Notes: generated from the letters alone by a model not told the origin. A stretch of 64,000 nt of DNA from Gemmatimonas groenlandica (GCF_013004105.1 NZ_CP053085.1:1550001-1614000); one strand, 5' to 3'; counted from the first letter of the stretch, positions 7,960 through 17,987 are shown. Numbers and translations: made by a program.

Positions 7960-9596
7960 TGACATCCTTGCACCGCCGCTGGGCCAGAGTCGGCTCGCTG
8001 GTGACGACGGTACTCGCGGTGATGAATGCGGCGTTGAATCCGGCGGAAGCGCAGCGCGTAGCTGCGAGTGCGCTATCGCCGTCCGCGGCGCAGCGAGGGC
8101 GTGCGGTGGTCATCGCGTCCAAGCCGTTCGGCGAGTCGTACGTGCTTGCCGAAATGTTCGCGCAGCTGCTCGAGCGCCGCGGTATCGCCGTGGACCGGCG
8201 GCTGGGCCTCGGAGCCACCGAGGTCGCGTTCGGCGCGCTGCAACGCGACGCGATCGATGTCTATCCGGAATACACGGGAACCGGACTCCTCGCCATCTTG
8301 CACGACTCGCTCACCGATGCGATGCGCCGCGATCCGCGGCTCACCTTCGCGCATGTCTCGGCCGCCTTCGACGCGCGATACGGCGTGCGATGGCTGCCGC
8401 CGCTCGGCTTCCAGAACGGGTACGCCATCGCTGTGCGGCGCGAGACAGCGGAGCGGTTTGGCCTGCGCACCTTGAGCGACCTGAAAGCACACCCGGGCGA
8501 GTTCACCGGTGGCTTCACCGCCGATTTCCTCGGACGCCCCGACGGCGCGCCCGGGCTTGCCAGCGCGTACGGCCTGCGCTGGCGTGCGGTGCGACCACTC
8601 GCCCCGGCCGTGAAGTACGCCGCCCTCGTCAGCGGCGACGTCGACATCATCGACGGCTACTCCACCGACGGACTGCTCAGCAAATACGACCTCGTCACCC
8701 TCGAAGACGATCTCCACTTCTTTCCTCCGTACGAAGCGGCCGCGATCGTTGGTCCGGGACTCGTGCGCGACCGCCCTGACGCGGTCGCCGAACTGGCGCG
8801 CCTGAGCGGTCGGCTCACGGAACGGCTGATGCGCGACGCGAACCGCCGCGTGGAGGTGGAGCAGACCGAAGTGCGCGTCGTCGCCGGCGAGTTGCTCACC
8901 GCGATCGGGCTCGGCACGCTGCAGCCAACCACGAGCGCATCAGTCGACCGTGCCTCGTTCGCCGCGTACCTCTGGAGCCAGCGGAGCACGATCGCGGCCC
9001 TCACGGCTCGTCATCTCGCCCTGGTGGCGATGGCGCTCGCGGCCGCGATCCTCGTTGCCGTTCCGCTCGGTCTCGCGCTCGAACGTGCCCCGCGTGCCGC
9101 CGAGCGCGTGCTCGGCGCGCTCGGCGTGATTCAGACCGTGCCGAGCATCGCGCTGCTCGCGTTCATGATCCCGGTGCTTGGCATTGGCACCGCCCCGGCG
9201 CTCGTCGCGCTCTGGCTGTACGCGCTCTTTCCGATCGCGCGTAGCACCTACACGGGCGTGCGCACCGCCGACGCCGATGCGGTTGCGGCCTGTGAGGCCA
9301 TGGGCGCGAGCCCGTTGCAACGGTTGTGGTGGGTGCGTGTGCCGTTGGCCATGCCCACGATCTTCATCGGCATTCGCACGTCGGCCGTGATCACCGTGGG
9401 CGCCGCGACGCTTGCGGCGTTCATCGGTGCCGGCGGCCTTGGCGACCCGATTGTCGCCGGCCTCGCGCTCGCCGACACGCGCATGGTGCTCTCCGGCGCG
9501 CTACCGGCGGCCGTGCTCGCGCTTGCTGTCGATCGCGTGCTCGCGCTGCTCGAATACGCGGCGACGCCCGGCTACCTGCGCCGCGCCACGCGCTGA
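7956..9596 (+). CDS. Fused substrate-binding/permease ABC importer subunit, EgtU-like with swapped domains
   Basis: A 546-residue protein. It starts with a signal-like hydrophobic segment (residues about 10-30). A periplasmic OpuAC-type binding domain follows (about 50-320), showing VIASKPFGESYVLAEMF, IDVYPEYTGTGLL and SGDVDIIDGYSTDG. The C-terminal permease (about 345-546) has several spans and the coupling loop EAMGASPLQRLWWVRVPLA. Known EgtU proteins carry the permease first and the binding domain last; here the order is reversed. The GTG at 7956 (or ATG 7959) overlaps the ATPase stop. It is the last gene of the egt operon. Uptake or recapture of ergothioneine is the leading hypothesis; glycine betaine or choline is the alternative. 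Confidence 0.87.
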   Translation: MMTSLHRRWARVGSLVTTVLAVMNAALNPAEAQRVAASALSPSAAQRGRAVVIASKPFGESYVLAEMFAQLLERRGIAVDRRLGLGATEVAFGALQRDAIDVYPEYTGTGLLAILHDSLTDAMRRDPRLTFAHVSAAFDARYGVRWLPPLGFQNGYAIAVRRETAERFGLRTLSDLKAHPGEFTGGFTADFLGRPDGAPGLASAYGLRWRAVRPLAPAVKYAALVSGDVDIIDGYSTDGLLSKYDLVTLEDDLHFFPPYEAAAIVGPGLVRDRPDAVAELARLSGRLTERLMRDANRRVEVEQTEVRVVAGELLTAIGLGTLQPTTSASVDRASFAAYLWSQRSTIAALTARHLALVAMALAAAILVAVPLGLALERAPRAAERVLGALGVIQTVPSIALLAFMIPVLGIGTAPALVALWLYALFPIARSTYTGVRTADADAVAACEAMGASPLQRLWWVRVPLAMPTIFIGIRTSAVITVGAATLAAFIGAGGLGDPIVAGLALADTRMVLSGALPAAVLALAVDRVLALLEYAATPGYLRRATR

Positions 9597-9677
9597 GCAT
9601 CGCGAGTCCTATAGGCTGCAGACCGTGTCTGCACGTTGACGTGCGCGCAGGGCTTCGAGCGCATTAGGGCCGCTTAT

Positions 9678-10235
9678 CTACCAGCCGCCGCTGCCCGCTC
9701 CACCCTTCCACGGACCGACGATTTCATCGGTGACCCATCCGCCATAGAACCCGCCATCTTGCGGGCGCACGCGTTCCCCGTTTACCAGACACTCGGCGTG
9801 CGTGGGGTACAGCGCCACATGATCGCGGAGCATTTCATACGGCTCGAGTGGCGCGTCGTACGACCACGCGGCACGCTCCAATCGTACATCGCCCGCCACC
9901 ACTGTCCAGTAGCGAGCGGTGCCCTTCCACTCGCAATGCGAGGACCCGGAGGCCGGCACGAACGCGGCGCGCAGAGCGTCGGTGACAGGCAGATAGAACG
10001 ACGGCGGGCTGGCGGTCTCCAACAGCCGCAAGGCCTTACGCGTGCGCAGGATTTCTATGCCGCCAACGCGCACGACCACTTCGCGTGAATCGGCGACCAC
10101 GCGCGGCGGGCGTGGGTAGTCCCACACCGACTCCTGTCCATCGCCTGGCTGGTGTGCGAACGGCGGACGGGTGTTTCCCGTCCACGTCCAAAGGGCCGCG
10201 GCGCGGCGAAGGCGGTCGTTCATACGGGTGTACAT
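9678..10235 (-). CDS. DUF427 domain protein (second copy)
   Basis: A 185-residue DUF427 protein, longer than its neighbour at 5477. The recognisable core is ESVWDYPRPPRVV, then VVVRVGGIEILRTRKALRL, SSHCEWKGTARYWTV and AAWSYDAPLEPYEML. An extra C-terminal part reads VNGERVRPQDGGFYGGW. It faces the egt operon tail to tail. Start choice is soft: the 10235 codon or the ATG five codons on both give a full domain. Function is unknown. Having two members of an uncommon family around one ergothioneine operon is the only functional clue. Confidence 0.8.
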   Translation of the reverse strand: MYTRMNDRLRRAAALWTWTGNTRPPFAHQPGDGQESVWDYPRPPRVVADSREVVVRVGGIEILRTRKALRLLETASPPSFYLPVTDALRAAFVPASGSSHCEWKGTARYWTVVAGDVRLERAAWSYDAPLEPYEMLRDHVALYPTHAECLVNGERVRPQDGGFYGGWVTDEIVGPWKGGAGSGGW

Positions 10236-10265
10236 CCGGATACGAGAAGTTCGTGTTGTGCGGTC

Positions 10266-11402
10266 TCAGGGCGAGGCCGCAGCACAGGCTGCCGCCTGCA
10301 GCGCATCGTACATCAGCCCGGGGCCCTGCCAGACTTCACCGAACACCACGTCGAGGCGATTCGTGAACATCATGAGTACCAACCCGCGCTCGGGCAGCAG
10401 CACGTTGCGCACCTGAATGCCGCCAATTTCACCGCGTCGCTCAATGAGACGTACGGGTGTCGCACATCCCGCCAAGCCGGCCTCAAACGCCCACGCACCG
10501 AGTGCGGCGTAGCCGAGCTTTGGTTCACCGCGCCACAGCTCGCCTTTTGCCGCCGGCGACAGCATGGTGCCGAGCAACAGCCGATCGAAGGCCAGCAACC
10601 CCTCGAGCGTGCCCGTGAGCGCGCCCGCTGATCCAAACGTCGCCAATTCAAATGGCGCCTCCGACGTGCTGTCGGTGAGATATCCACGCACGGTTTCGCG
10701 GGCGCCGGGCGTCCATGCGGAGCCAAGCTGCCTAGCCAGCAGTTGCGACGTGGTCTTGCCCGTGCGCGCGCGCAGCAACGCCCCGAGCACGAGGTAGTCG
10801 CAGTTGTTGTATTCGAAGCGGCTGCCCGGCGCCGCAACTGGCGCACCGCTGCAGAGCCGCGCGTATGCCGCGTCGCCCACGTTGGCACCACGCTCGCGAT
10901 AGGCGCGCGGCGTGCCATCGGCATCGCTCGGTCCGTCATTCAGGTTGGGAAGCCCCGACGTGTGCTGCAATAGGTGCCGCACCGTGATCTCAGCCCGCGC
11001 CCCGTCGGTGAACCCCGGCAGATACGTCGACACCGGGACGTCGAGCACGATGCGCTTCGCGTCCACCTCGCGCAGCACCAGCGCGGCGGTGATCTGCTTG
11101 GACACCGACGCGTACCGCCAGCGGTCTGAGGGCGTAATCGCGCGGCGGGTGGCGCGATCCGCCATGCCCATCGTCCGATACAGCAGCACTTGCCGCTGGT
11201 CGGCGAGCAGCACACTTCCGGAGAAGCCGACGCGCGCGAGGGAATCGACGAAGCGCGTGAACGCGATCGGCGTGGTGGTGCGGGCGGGCGTCTGCGCAGA
11301 CACCGCCGTGGTCAGGGCGCACGCGGCGAGCGACGCAATACAAAGCGTGGCGCGGGGCGCGCGGATGTGTCCTGCTGGCCGAAGGAGACCGTGTCGTGGC
11401 AT
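10266..11402 (-). CDS. Secreted serine hydrolase, class C beta-lactamase-like
   Basis: A 378-residue exported protein. An N-terminal signal peptide (hydrophobic residues about 20-37, ending VSAQ) precedes a penicillin-binding/class C beta-lactamase fold. The active-site SxxK is in RYASVSKQITAAL and the YxN element is in FEYNNCDYLVLG. HHLLQHTSG-type wording appears as VRHLLQHTSGLPNLN. Such proteins are esterases, D-aminopeptidases or peptidases rather than resistance beta-lactamases in most genomes. It stands alone, divergent from the dehydrogenase at 11623. Confidence 0.82.
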   Translation of the reverse strand: MPRHGLLRPAGHIRAPRATLCIASLAACALTTAVSAQTPARTTTPIAFTRFVDSLARVGFSGSVLLADQRQVLLYRTMGMADRATRRAITPSDRWRYASVSKQITAALVLREVDAKRIVLDVPVSTYLPGFTDGARAEITVRHLLQHTSGLPNLNDGPSDADGTPRAYRERGANVGDAAYARLCSGAPVAAPGSRFEYNNCDYLVLGALLRARTGKTTSQLLARQLGSAWTPGARETVRGYLTDSTSEAPFELATFGSAGALTGTLEGLLAFDRLLLGTMLSPAAKGELWRGEPKLGYAALGAWAFEAGLAGCATPVRLIERRGEIGGIQVRNVLLPERGLVLMMFTNRLDVVFGEVWQGPGLMYDALQAAACAAASP

Positions 11403-11622
11403 GGGAGTGAAACTGAACGGGCGTCGAGGTCGGTTCCATTAAGCACTGCTCCGACGCTTCCTATGGTCGCCTCCCCGACGACGAAGACTGCCGCCGGCAC
11501 GCAGAGATCCCCCCGCGCGCCTGAACCTTGCATAGGTCCGATATCCGTAACCAGGACGTCGGCAGGTCCGCCATCTCTCGCGGTCCCGCCTCCACGCATA
11601 GTCCGCCATCGGAGATTCGACC

Positions 11623-13020
11623 GTGACACGCATTACCACGATCAACCCCGCCACCGAACAAACCATCGCGACCTACGAACTCATGAGTACGGACGCGGCC
11701 TTTGAGAAGCTGGAGGCCTGCCATAGAGCGTTCCTTCAGTGGCGAACGACTAGCCACCACGCTCGCGCGTCCTGTCTTCGCGACATCGCGAACGCCCTGC
11801 GCACGAACGCCGACGCCCTCGCCGCGGTCATGACGGCGGAGACGGGGAAATTGCTGCGCGACGGCAAGCTGGAAGTCGAGCTGTGCGCGCTGCTCTTCGA
11901 GTACGCGGCCGAACAGGGTCCCGTGCTCCTGGCCGATGAAGCGCGAACCCACAGCGGGGGTACCAAGGCGGGCGTCGTCGCCTATTGCCCGATCGGCGTC
12001 GTGTACAGCGTGCAGCCGTGGAATTTTCCGCTGTACCAACCGGTCCGCGTTCTTGCCGACAATCTGATGGCGGGCAACGGCGTGATCCTCAAGCACGCCA
12101 GCATCTGCACCGGCAGTGGGCTCATGTTGCGCGATATCTGTCTCGCGGCAGGCTTGCCCAAGGGCCTGTTCGATGTGGTGGTCGTGGACCACGACACGTC
12201 GGACGCGATCATCGCGCACCCACGCGTGCGCGGCGTCACGATGACCGGCAGCGATGCGGCGGGACGGCACATCGGCCAGGCCGCGGCAAAGCAGTTGAAG
12301 AAAACGGTGCTCGAGCTGGGATCGAATGACGCCTATCTCGTGCTCGAAGACGCCGACGTGCCACTCGCCGTGAAGACTTGCGTGATCGGTCGCCTCTTCA
12401 ACAACGGCGAGACCTGCGTCTCTGCCAAGCGCTTCGTCGTCACGGCCGCCGTGTACGATGCCTTTGTTGGCGCGTTCGTCGAGCAGATGCAGGCCACCGT
12501 GATGGGCGAGCCAACCGACGAGCGCACGCAGCTCGGTCCGCTGTCGAGCAAGGAACAGTTCGACACCCTGTCCGAACAAGTCACCAAGAGCCTCGATGGC
12601 GGCGCCACCCTGCTCTGCGGCGGTGTTCCCGACAAAGGTGTCGGGTATTACTTCCCCGCGACCGTGCTGGCCAACTGCCAACCAGGGACGCCCGCGTACG
12701 ACGACGAACTGTTTGGACCGGTCGCCGCGATCATCAAGGCCAGTGACGACGTCGATGCCATGCGGATCGCCAACGCGAGTCGCTACGGTCTTGGCGGTGG
12801 GATCTTTACCCGCAACGAGGAGCAGGCGTTCCGGCTCGCCCGCGACCACTTCGAGACGGGCATGGTGCGCATCAACTCCTTCGGCACAGCCGACCCCAAC
12901 ATGCCATTCGGCGGTGTCAAGAATTCGGGATTCGGTCGCGAGCACGGTGGCTTCGGGATGAAGGAATTCGTCAACGCCAAGGCGATTTACATGCCGTCAA
13001 GCGCACGGAGCGCATCATGA
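11623..13020 (+). CDS. Succinate-semialdehyde dehydrogenase-type aldehyde dehydrogenase
   Basis: A 465-residue NAD(P)-dependent aldehyde dehydrogenase. The catalytic Cys is in FNNGETCVSAKRF and the general-base Glu in VLELGSNDAYLVLEDAD. PWNFPLYQ, KHASICTGSG and MPFGGVKNSGFGRE are further family motifs. The ELGSNDA block and overall length match the SadI/YneI branch of succinate-semialdehyde dehydrogenases, which oxidise succinic semialdehyde to succinate. Start is GTG 11623 with GGAG eight bases upstream. A 22-codon ORF overlaps its stop (ATGA at 13017) and ends at 13085; it is probably not a gene. Confidence 0.85.
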   Translation: MTRITTINPATEQTIATYELMSTDAAFEKLEACHRAFLQWRTTSHHARASCLRDIANALRTNADALAAVMTAETGKLLRDGKLEVELCALLFEYAAEQGPVLLADEARTHSGGTKAGVVAYCPIGVVYSVQPWNFPLYQPVRVLADNLMAGNGVILKHASICTGSGLMLRDICLAAGLPKGLFDVVVVDHDTSDAIIAHPRVRGVTMTGSDAAGRHIGQAAAKQLKKTVLELGSNDAYLVLEDADVPLAVKTCVIGRLFNNGETCVSAKRFVVTAAVYDAFVGAFVEQMQATVMGEPTDERTQLGPLSSKEQFDTLSEQVTKSLDGGATLLCGGVPDKGVGYYFPATVLANCQPGTPAYDDELFGPVAAIIKASDDVDAMRIANASRYGLGGGIFTRNEEQAFRLARDHFETGMVRINSFGTADPNMPFGGVKNSGFGREHGGFGMKEFVNAKAIYMPSSARSAS

Positions 13021-13065
13021 ACGCCGCTATCATCACCACGTCGCGCGACACCACGGCACAGATCC

Positions 13066-14646
13066 TCACGAGAGCGGCGCCGTAGCAACGCTACGCTCCA
13101 TCGCCCGTTCGGTTTGTAGACTCTCCTGGTCACGAAAGATCGTGGCCAGGGCCAACAGCTTGCCGTCCCGTTCATAGCGCACCGAGAGGTTGCGTTCGGC
13201 GGCCGAGCCATCGGTGTGCAGCGTGTCCCACGACTCGGCATGGCCGACGTAGCTGATCGTCATGTCGTAGTGCGCACTCCAGAAGTACGGGACGTGCACG
13301 AACGCTTCGCGCGCGCCGAGGATATTGCGCGCCGCCACCTGGCCCATGCGCTGCGCGACCACCCAGTGCTCCACGCGAAGGCGCTCTCCGCTGTGCGGGT
13401 CGGGCCAGCGGGCGATATCGCCGGCCGCGTAGATACCTGGCGCGCTGGTTTCGAGATATTCGTTCACGCGCACCCCACGGTCCATGGTGAGCCCGGCACG
13501 TTCGGCCAGGTCGAGCCGGGGACGGACGCCAACGCCAATGACCACGAGGTCGGCCGGGATGCGCTGCTGGTTGTCGAGGACGACGGTGTCGCGCTCAATG
13601 CGCAGTGGCTTACGCTCGAGGTGGAAGATGACGCCCTTCTCCTCGTGCAACGCGCGGATCGCGCCACCTAACTCCGGACCCAGGATACGTCCCAGTGGCA
13701 CATCCTCGGGCGCCACCACCTGCACCGGCAGTCCGCGTGTGGTCAGCGCCGCCGCGACCTCGAGTCCGATAAAGCTGGCGCCGATCACCACTATGTGGCG
13801 CGCCGTCTTGGCCGCGGCAATGATAGCGCGGCTGTCGTCGAGCGAGCGCAGATAATGCACATGCGGGAGCTCCGCGCCTTCCAGCGGCAGTCGAACAGGC
13901 TCGGCGCCCGTAGCGAGCAGCAGGGCGTCGTAGGGGAGCGCGTCATGGCCGGTGACCTCCACCACGCGAGCCTCGCGATCGATGCGCGCGGCGGGCGCCC
14001 GCACCACCTCGATGCCATGCTCGGCGTACACGCCGTCCGGGCGCAGGGGAATCCACTCCTCGGGCGCGTTGCCGGCGAGATAGTCTTTGGAAAGGTTTGG
14101 TCGGTCGTACGGCGCGTCGGTGTCGCTGTCCACCATGGTGATCGCACCGTCGTATCCGCACCGACGCAGCATCTCGGCGCCTGCCGCGCCAGCGGCGCCG
14201 GCTCCCACGATGACCACACGCCGCACCAGCGACGCCGCCGAACTCGACGTGGACGAACGCGACGTGGAAGACGGCATGGGAAACGATGCGGCGAGTGCGC
14301 CGCGCGCCTCCTTACCCGTCACGAACACCTCATCGCCACGTCGCTCCACCGTATAACACGGTACGGGTGAGAGCGCTGGTGCGGCCAGCGCCTCGCCGGT
14401 GCGGATGCTGAAGCAGGCATGGTGCCACGGGCATCGGACGGTGTCTCCTTCCACCAGCCCTTCCGCCAACGGACCGCCGTAATGCGAGCAGGTGGCGCCG
14501 ATGGCAAACGCGTCGTCGCCACGGCGCGAGAGCAGCACCGCCTCGCCCTGCGCGTGCCCCAGAAGCTGGCCTCCGTCGCTGAGATCGGCAAACGGAATGC
14601 CCTTGGAAAAGTCGGGGCCGCTCAGTGGCGTATCGGTCGTGCTCAT
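13066..14646 (-). CDS. Rieske ferredoxin / FAD-dependent reductase fusion (AIF-like)
   Basis: A 526-residue protein. The N-terminal Rieske [2Fe-2S] domain (about 10-110) has CSHYGG and CPWHHACF, the two Cys-x-His type ligand boxes. A Ser/Thr-rich linker follows, then a ferredoxin-reductase-like FAD/NAD domain: VIVGAGAAGAAGAEML, VVIGASFIGLEVAAAL and GIYAAGDIARWPD, with a C-terminal reductase domain. This is the AIFL / nitrite-reductase-small-subunit-like fusion. It probably moves electrons between NAD(P)H and an unknown acceptor. I chose the ATG at 14646 (MSTTDTPLSG) because the Rieske domain begins right after; the extended frame to 14742 is not conserved-looking. Confidence 0.87.
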   Translation of the reverse strand: MSTTDTPLSGPDFSKGIPFADLSDGGQLLGHAQGEAVLLSRRGDDAFAIGATCSHYGGPLAEGLVEGDTVRCPWHHACFSIRTGEALAAPALSPVPCYTVERRGDEVFVTGKEARGALAASFPMPSSTSRSSTSSSAASLVRRVVIVGAGAAGAAGAEMLRRCGYDGAITMVDSDTDAPYDRPNLSKDYLAGNAPEEWIPLRPDGVYAEHGIEVVRAPAARIDREARVVEVTGHDALPYDALLLATGAEPVRLPLEGAELPHVHYLRSLDDSRAIIAAAKTARHIVVIGASFIGLEVAAALTTRGLPVQVVAPEDVPLGRILGPELGGAIRALHEEKGVIFHLERKPLRIERDTVVLDNQQRIPADLVVIGVGVRPRLDLAERAGLTMDRGVRVNEYLETSAPGIYAAGDIARWPDPHSGERLRVEHWVVAQRMGQVAARNILGAREAFVHVPYFWSAHYDMTISYVGHAESWDTLHTDGSAAERNLSVRYERDGKLLALATIFRDQESLQTERAMERSVATAPLS

Positions 14647-14813
14647 GGCACCTCCAGTGCGGTGATTGCGTGGGGAGCATTCCTTTACAATTGGCTCGAA
14701 GTTGTCACACGGTAGTCTACGCGAAGGCCGTGCCGGCGGCACGGCGTCGGCCCGAGTGAAACGTTACCGCGCGACCGACTTGCATTGTGCGCGCGCGCGC
14801 CCAGACTCCTCGT

Positions 14814-15815
14814 ATGACCATTCCTTCGCTCATGCGCGCCGCCGTGATTACCAGACCCGGCGGCCCCGACGTGTTGGCCGTTCAACAACGGCCGGTGCCG
14901 ACACCCGGCCCTGGCGAAGTGCTGGTGCGCGTGCACGCGTCGGCGATCAATCGCGCCGACGTACTGCAGCGCTCGGGTCGATATCCGTCGCCTCCTGGCG
15001 TGCCGGCGGACATTCCCGGACTCGAGTTTGCCGGCGAAGTGGTGTTGAATGGCGCCGGCTCCACGCTCTGGTCGGTCGGCGCGCGCGTGTGCGGGTTGGT
15101 GGGTGGTGGCGCGCACGCCGAGTATCTGGTGACGCACGAACGCGCGGTCGCTGGTGTACCGGATGCCCTCGATTGGGCGCACGCGGGCGTCGCGCCCGAA
15201 GCCTGTATCACGGCACATGACGCCTTGGTGACGCAAGCGCAGCTGCGTCCTGGCGACACTGTTTTGATTCATGCCGTTGGCAGCGGCGTCGGGCTCACCG
15301 CCGTGCAGATCGCCCGTCAGCTCGGTGCGACGGTGTACGGCACGGCGCGCAGCGATGTCAAGCTGGACGTGGCCCGCGACCTCGGACTCACCGCGGGCGC
15401 CACACCGGGAGAACCCGGCTGGGTGGCGGCGGCCGCGCGTGGATGGACCGGCGGCCGTGGCATCGATGTGGTGCTCGACCTGTTGGGCGGGGATTACGTG
15501 CGAGAGAGCGTCGCCGCCCTCGCCCTCAAAGGGCGCTTGGTCCTGATCGGCACGTTGGCCGGTCTCGAAAGCTCGCTCGACTTGCGCTACATGCTCTCGC
15601 GTCGACTCACGGTGCGCGGCACGGTGTTGCGCAGCCGACCGCTCGAGGAACGCATTGCGGTCACACAGGCCTTCGCCCGTGAAGTCATGCCGTGGCTCGC
15701 CAACGGTGTGGTGCGCACGCGAATTGATGCCACGTTCCCGCTGGAGGCGTTGGCCGAGTCCCACGCGCTCATGGAAAGCAACGCAACGGCGGGAAAGATC
15801 GCCATCACCATGTAA
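14814..15815 (+). CDS. NAD(P)H:quinone oxidoreductase, zinc-less MDR family
   Basis: A 333-residue medium-chain dehydrogenase/reductase of the quinone oxidoreductase/PIG3 type. It shows VHASAINRADVLQRSGRYP, GLEFAGEVV, the NADPH-binding VLIHAVGSGVGLTAVQIARQ, and a GIDVVLDLLGGDY block. No structural or catalytic zinc Cys clusters are visible. Start ATG 14814 precedes the first conserved block by few residues. It is divergent from the Rieske reductase, with about 167 bases between them that must hold both promoters. The stop codon falls in a short tandem repeat. Confidence 0.85.
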   Translation: MTIPSLMRAAVITRPGGPDVLAVQQRPVPTPGPGEVLVRVHASAINRADVLQRSGRYPSPPGVPADIPGLEFAGEVVLNGAGSTLWSVGARVCGLVGGGAHAEYLVTHERAVAGVPDALDWAHAGVAPEACITAHDALVTQAQLRPGDTVLIHAVGSGVGLTAVQIARQLGATVYGTARSDVKLDVARDLGLTAGATPGEPGWVAAAARGWTGGRGIDVVLDLLGGDYVRESVAALALKGRLVLIGTLAGLESSLDLRYMLSRRLTVRGTVLRSRPLEERIAVTQAFAREVMPWLANGVVRTRIDATFPLEALAESHALMESNATAGKIAITM

Positions 15816-15847
15816 TTACCATGTAATCACCATGTAATCACTATGTA
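15804..15847. repeat. Four tandem 11-bp units across a stop codon
   Basis: ATCACCATGTA is followed by ATTACCATGTA, ATCACCATGTA and ATCACTATGTA, head to tail with no spacer. The first copy contains the last codons and stop of the quinone oxidoreductase gene. Because 11 is not a multiple of 3, changes in copy number could alter the C terminus only through the first unit. It looks like slippage-derived DNA between two convergent genes. Confidence 0.85.
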
Positions 15848-15862
15848 GGTCGGTCGTGCGCG

Positions 15863-16903
15863 TTAGCGACGCGGCATCAAGATGGTGTAGTCGAAATCCA
15901 GCACCACCGACGGATCGTAGGCCTCGGTGGCATCGCGATATGTGAAATCGGACGCGGAGCGGTCTTTGAGTGCCACCGTGCGGATTCTGAGCGCGCCGAC
16001 GTCGGTACGATCGCGTACGGCGTCGGCGGCGAGGATCTCCGACCACGCGTAGATCGTGTCGCCGGCAAACGTGGGGTTCGTGTGGCGACCGCCGTGGATG
16101 GCCGCGATACCGATCGTATTGGCCAGTCCGTTGAACGACAGCGCGCGACTGAGACTGATGACGTGTCCGCCGTACACGATGCGTCGTCCGAACCGTCCTT
16201 CCCGCTCCACATGCTGATTGAAGTGCACGCGTGCAGTGTTCTGAAAGAGGCGCGCCGCCAGCATATGATCGGCCTCTTCGATGGTAATGCCGTCCACGTG
16301 ATCGATGCGCTCGCCCACGTGGTAGTCGTCCCACAGGTAGGCACTTCCGCCGAGCTGCGTATTGTACGCGCCAACAGCGAACGACACAGGCACATGCAGC
16401 GACGCCGGCGCTACGAAGGTGGGCAGATCCGGCACCACGGTTTCGGGCGCCGCGCTCGTACCGTCGCGTTTGCGCACCATGACCCATCGTGCGTACTCCA
16501 CGACGATCTCGTCGCGCTGATTGCGACCCACCGAGTGTACGTACACCACGCCGGTGGTGCCGTCGCGGTTCAGCTTGATGCCGGTCACGCGTGAGATCGT
16601 CGACAGGGTATCGCCGGGATACACCGGTACGCCGAACCGTCCGTCGGCGTAGCCCAAATTCGCGATCGCGTTCAGCGAGATATCCGGTACGGTTTTACCG
16701 AACACGATGTGAAAGACCAGCATCGAATCGACCGGCGCACACGCAAAGCCCAGCGCTTGCGCGAAGGGCGTCGAGGAATGCACGGCAAAGCGTCCGCCGT
16801 AGAGCGCGGTATACATCGCCACGTCACCCTCCGTCACCGTGCGCGGTGTGGCGTGCACCAGCACCTGCCCGACGAAGAAATCTTCGAAGAAGTTACCGAT
16901 CAT
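15863..16903 (-). CDS. mch: Mesaconyl-C1-CoA hydratase (beta-methylmalyl-CoA dehydratase), MaoC family
   Basis: A 346-residue double-hotdog MaoC-like protein. The N-terminal half opens [20 protein letters not shown]; a second hotdog follows from about residue 180, with [20 protein letters not shown] and [15 protein letters not shown]. This layout and length are those of Mch/MeaC, which interconvert erythro-beta-methylmalyl-CoA and mesaconyl-C1-CoA. It overlaps the malyl-CoA lyase gene by four bases, so it is the last gene of a five-gene leftward operon. The neighbours (Mcl, three CoA-transferases) strongly support the assignment over a generic MaoC dehydratase. Confidence 0.85.
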   Translation of the reverse strand: MIGNFFEDFFVGQVLVHATPRTVTEGDVAMYTALYGGRFAVHSSTPFAQALGFACAPVDSMLVFHIVFGKTVPDISLNAIANLGYADGRFGVPVYPGDTLSTISRVTGIKLNRDGTTGVVYVHSVGRNQRDEIVVEYARWVMVRKRDGTSAAPETVVPDLPTFVAPASLHVPVSFAVGAYNTQLGGSAYLWDDYHVGERIDHVDGITIEEADHMLAARLFQNTARVHFNQHVEREGRFGRRIVYGGHVISLSRALSFNGLANTIGIAAIHGGRHTNPTFAGDTIYAWSEILAADAVRDRTDVGALRIRTVALKDRSASDFTYRDATEAYDPSVVLDFDYTILMPRR

Positions 16904-17970
16904 AGCCCGTAGGCTTCAGCCAACGCGGGATCACGCTGCGCGACCAGGCGTGCCAGATCCACCACCACTTTGGCCTGCTTCCATGTGGCGTCGTCCTGCA
17001 TCTTGCCGTCGATCATGGCGACCCCGTTGCCATCGGGCATGGCCTCCAGAATGCGCATGGCAAACCGCACTTCCTTCACGTCCGGACTGAACACGCGGCG
17101 CGCGATGTCGATTTGATTCGGAGCCAGCGACCAGGCACCGCTGCATCCCATGATGAAGGCGTTGCGGAATTGTGCCTCGCAGCCCGCTTCGTCTTTGAGA
17201 TCACCGAACGGTCCGTAAAACGCGCCGATGCCGCTGGCCGCGCAAGCATCGACCATGCGGGCAACGGTGTAATGCCAAAGATCCTGCTGGGCGAACGCAC
17301 GCGGCGCCTCGTCGGCGCCGGGATCACTCAGTACGCCGTAAAACGGATGACCACCACCGACGCGCGTGGTTTTCATACCGCGCGACGCAGCGAGGTCGGC
17401 CGGACCGAGGCTCATGCCGTGCATACGCGGACTGGCCTGCGCGATCTGTTCCACATTCTTCACGCCCTCGGCGGTTTCCAACAGCGCGTGAATCAGAATT
17501 GGACGCGTCACATGATAACGCGCTTCGAGCAGCGCCAGATACTGATCGACAAAGTGAATATCCCACGGGCCTTCCACCTTGGGGATCATGACCGCATCCA
17601 CCGCATTGCCCGCCTCGCGAACGATCTGATCGAGATCGTCGAGAATCCACGGACTATTCAAGCAGTTCACGCGCACCCAGAGGGCGGTGCTGCCAAACGT
17701 ATTGTTTCTGGCCACCTCGATGAATCCCGCGCGCGCCGCCGCTTTGTCGGCGACCGGGATCGCGTCTTCCAGATTGCCGCACAACACATCCGCCTGCGCG
17801 ATCATATCGGGCACGCGCGCACGAATCTTTTCGATGTGCGGCGGGAAAAAGTGGATCATGCGTTCGGGACGGACAGGTCGCTCACGGAACGGCGTCGGCG
17901 CACCAATGGCGAGTGGCTTGTAGAAGTTGTTTGGTAAGCGCATGTGTGGGGCGGTAGAAGTCGACGACAA
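16900..17970 (-). CDS. mcl: Malyl-CoA / beta-methylmalyl-CoA / citramalyl-CoA lyase
   Basis: A 356-residue HpcH/HpaI (CitE-like) aldolase. Family features include the CoA-handling [11 protein letters not shown], acidic [12 protein letters not shown] for the divalent metal, [26 protein letters not shown], and [16 protein letters not shown] with the metal-binding Glu. The length and [17 protein letters not shown] match bacterial Mcl. In the 3-hydroxypropionate bicycle it cleaves malyl-CoA to acetyl-CoA and glyoxylate, condenses glyoxylate with propionyl-CoA, and cleaves citramalyl-CoA to acetyl-CoA and pyruvate. It sits between mct-like and mch genes, overlapping mch by four bases. Confidence 0.88.
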   Translation of the reverse strand: MSSTSTAPHMRLPNNFYKPLAIGAPTPFRERPVRPERMIHFFPPHIEKIRARVPDMIAQADVLCGNLEDAIPVADKAAARAGFIEVARNNTFGSTALWVRVNCLNSPWILDDLDQIVREAGNAVDAVMIPKVEGPWDIHFVDQYLALLEARYHVTRPILIHALLETAEGVKNVEQIAQASPRMHGMSLGPADLAASRGMKTTRVGGGHPFYGVLSDPGADEAPRAFAQQDLWHYTVARMVDACAASGIGAFYGPFGDLKDEAGCEAQFRNAFIMGCSGAWSLAPNQIDIARRVFSPDVKEVRFAMRILEAMPDGNGVAMIDGKMQDDATWKQAKVVVDLARLVAQRDPALAEAYGL

Positions 17971-17987
17971 GAGTGAATCAGAAACCG

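Noticed and set aside
9616-9632. TGCAGAC / GTCTGCA hairpin after the egt operon as a terminator
   Set aside because: Only 7 bp with a 3-base loop and no T run after it; too weak to call.
13017-13085. 22-codon ORF overlapping the aldehyde dehydrogenase stop
   Set aside because: Too short, no conserved feature, and antisense to the end of the Rieske reductase region.
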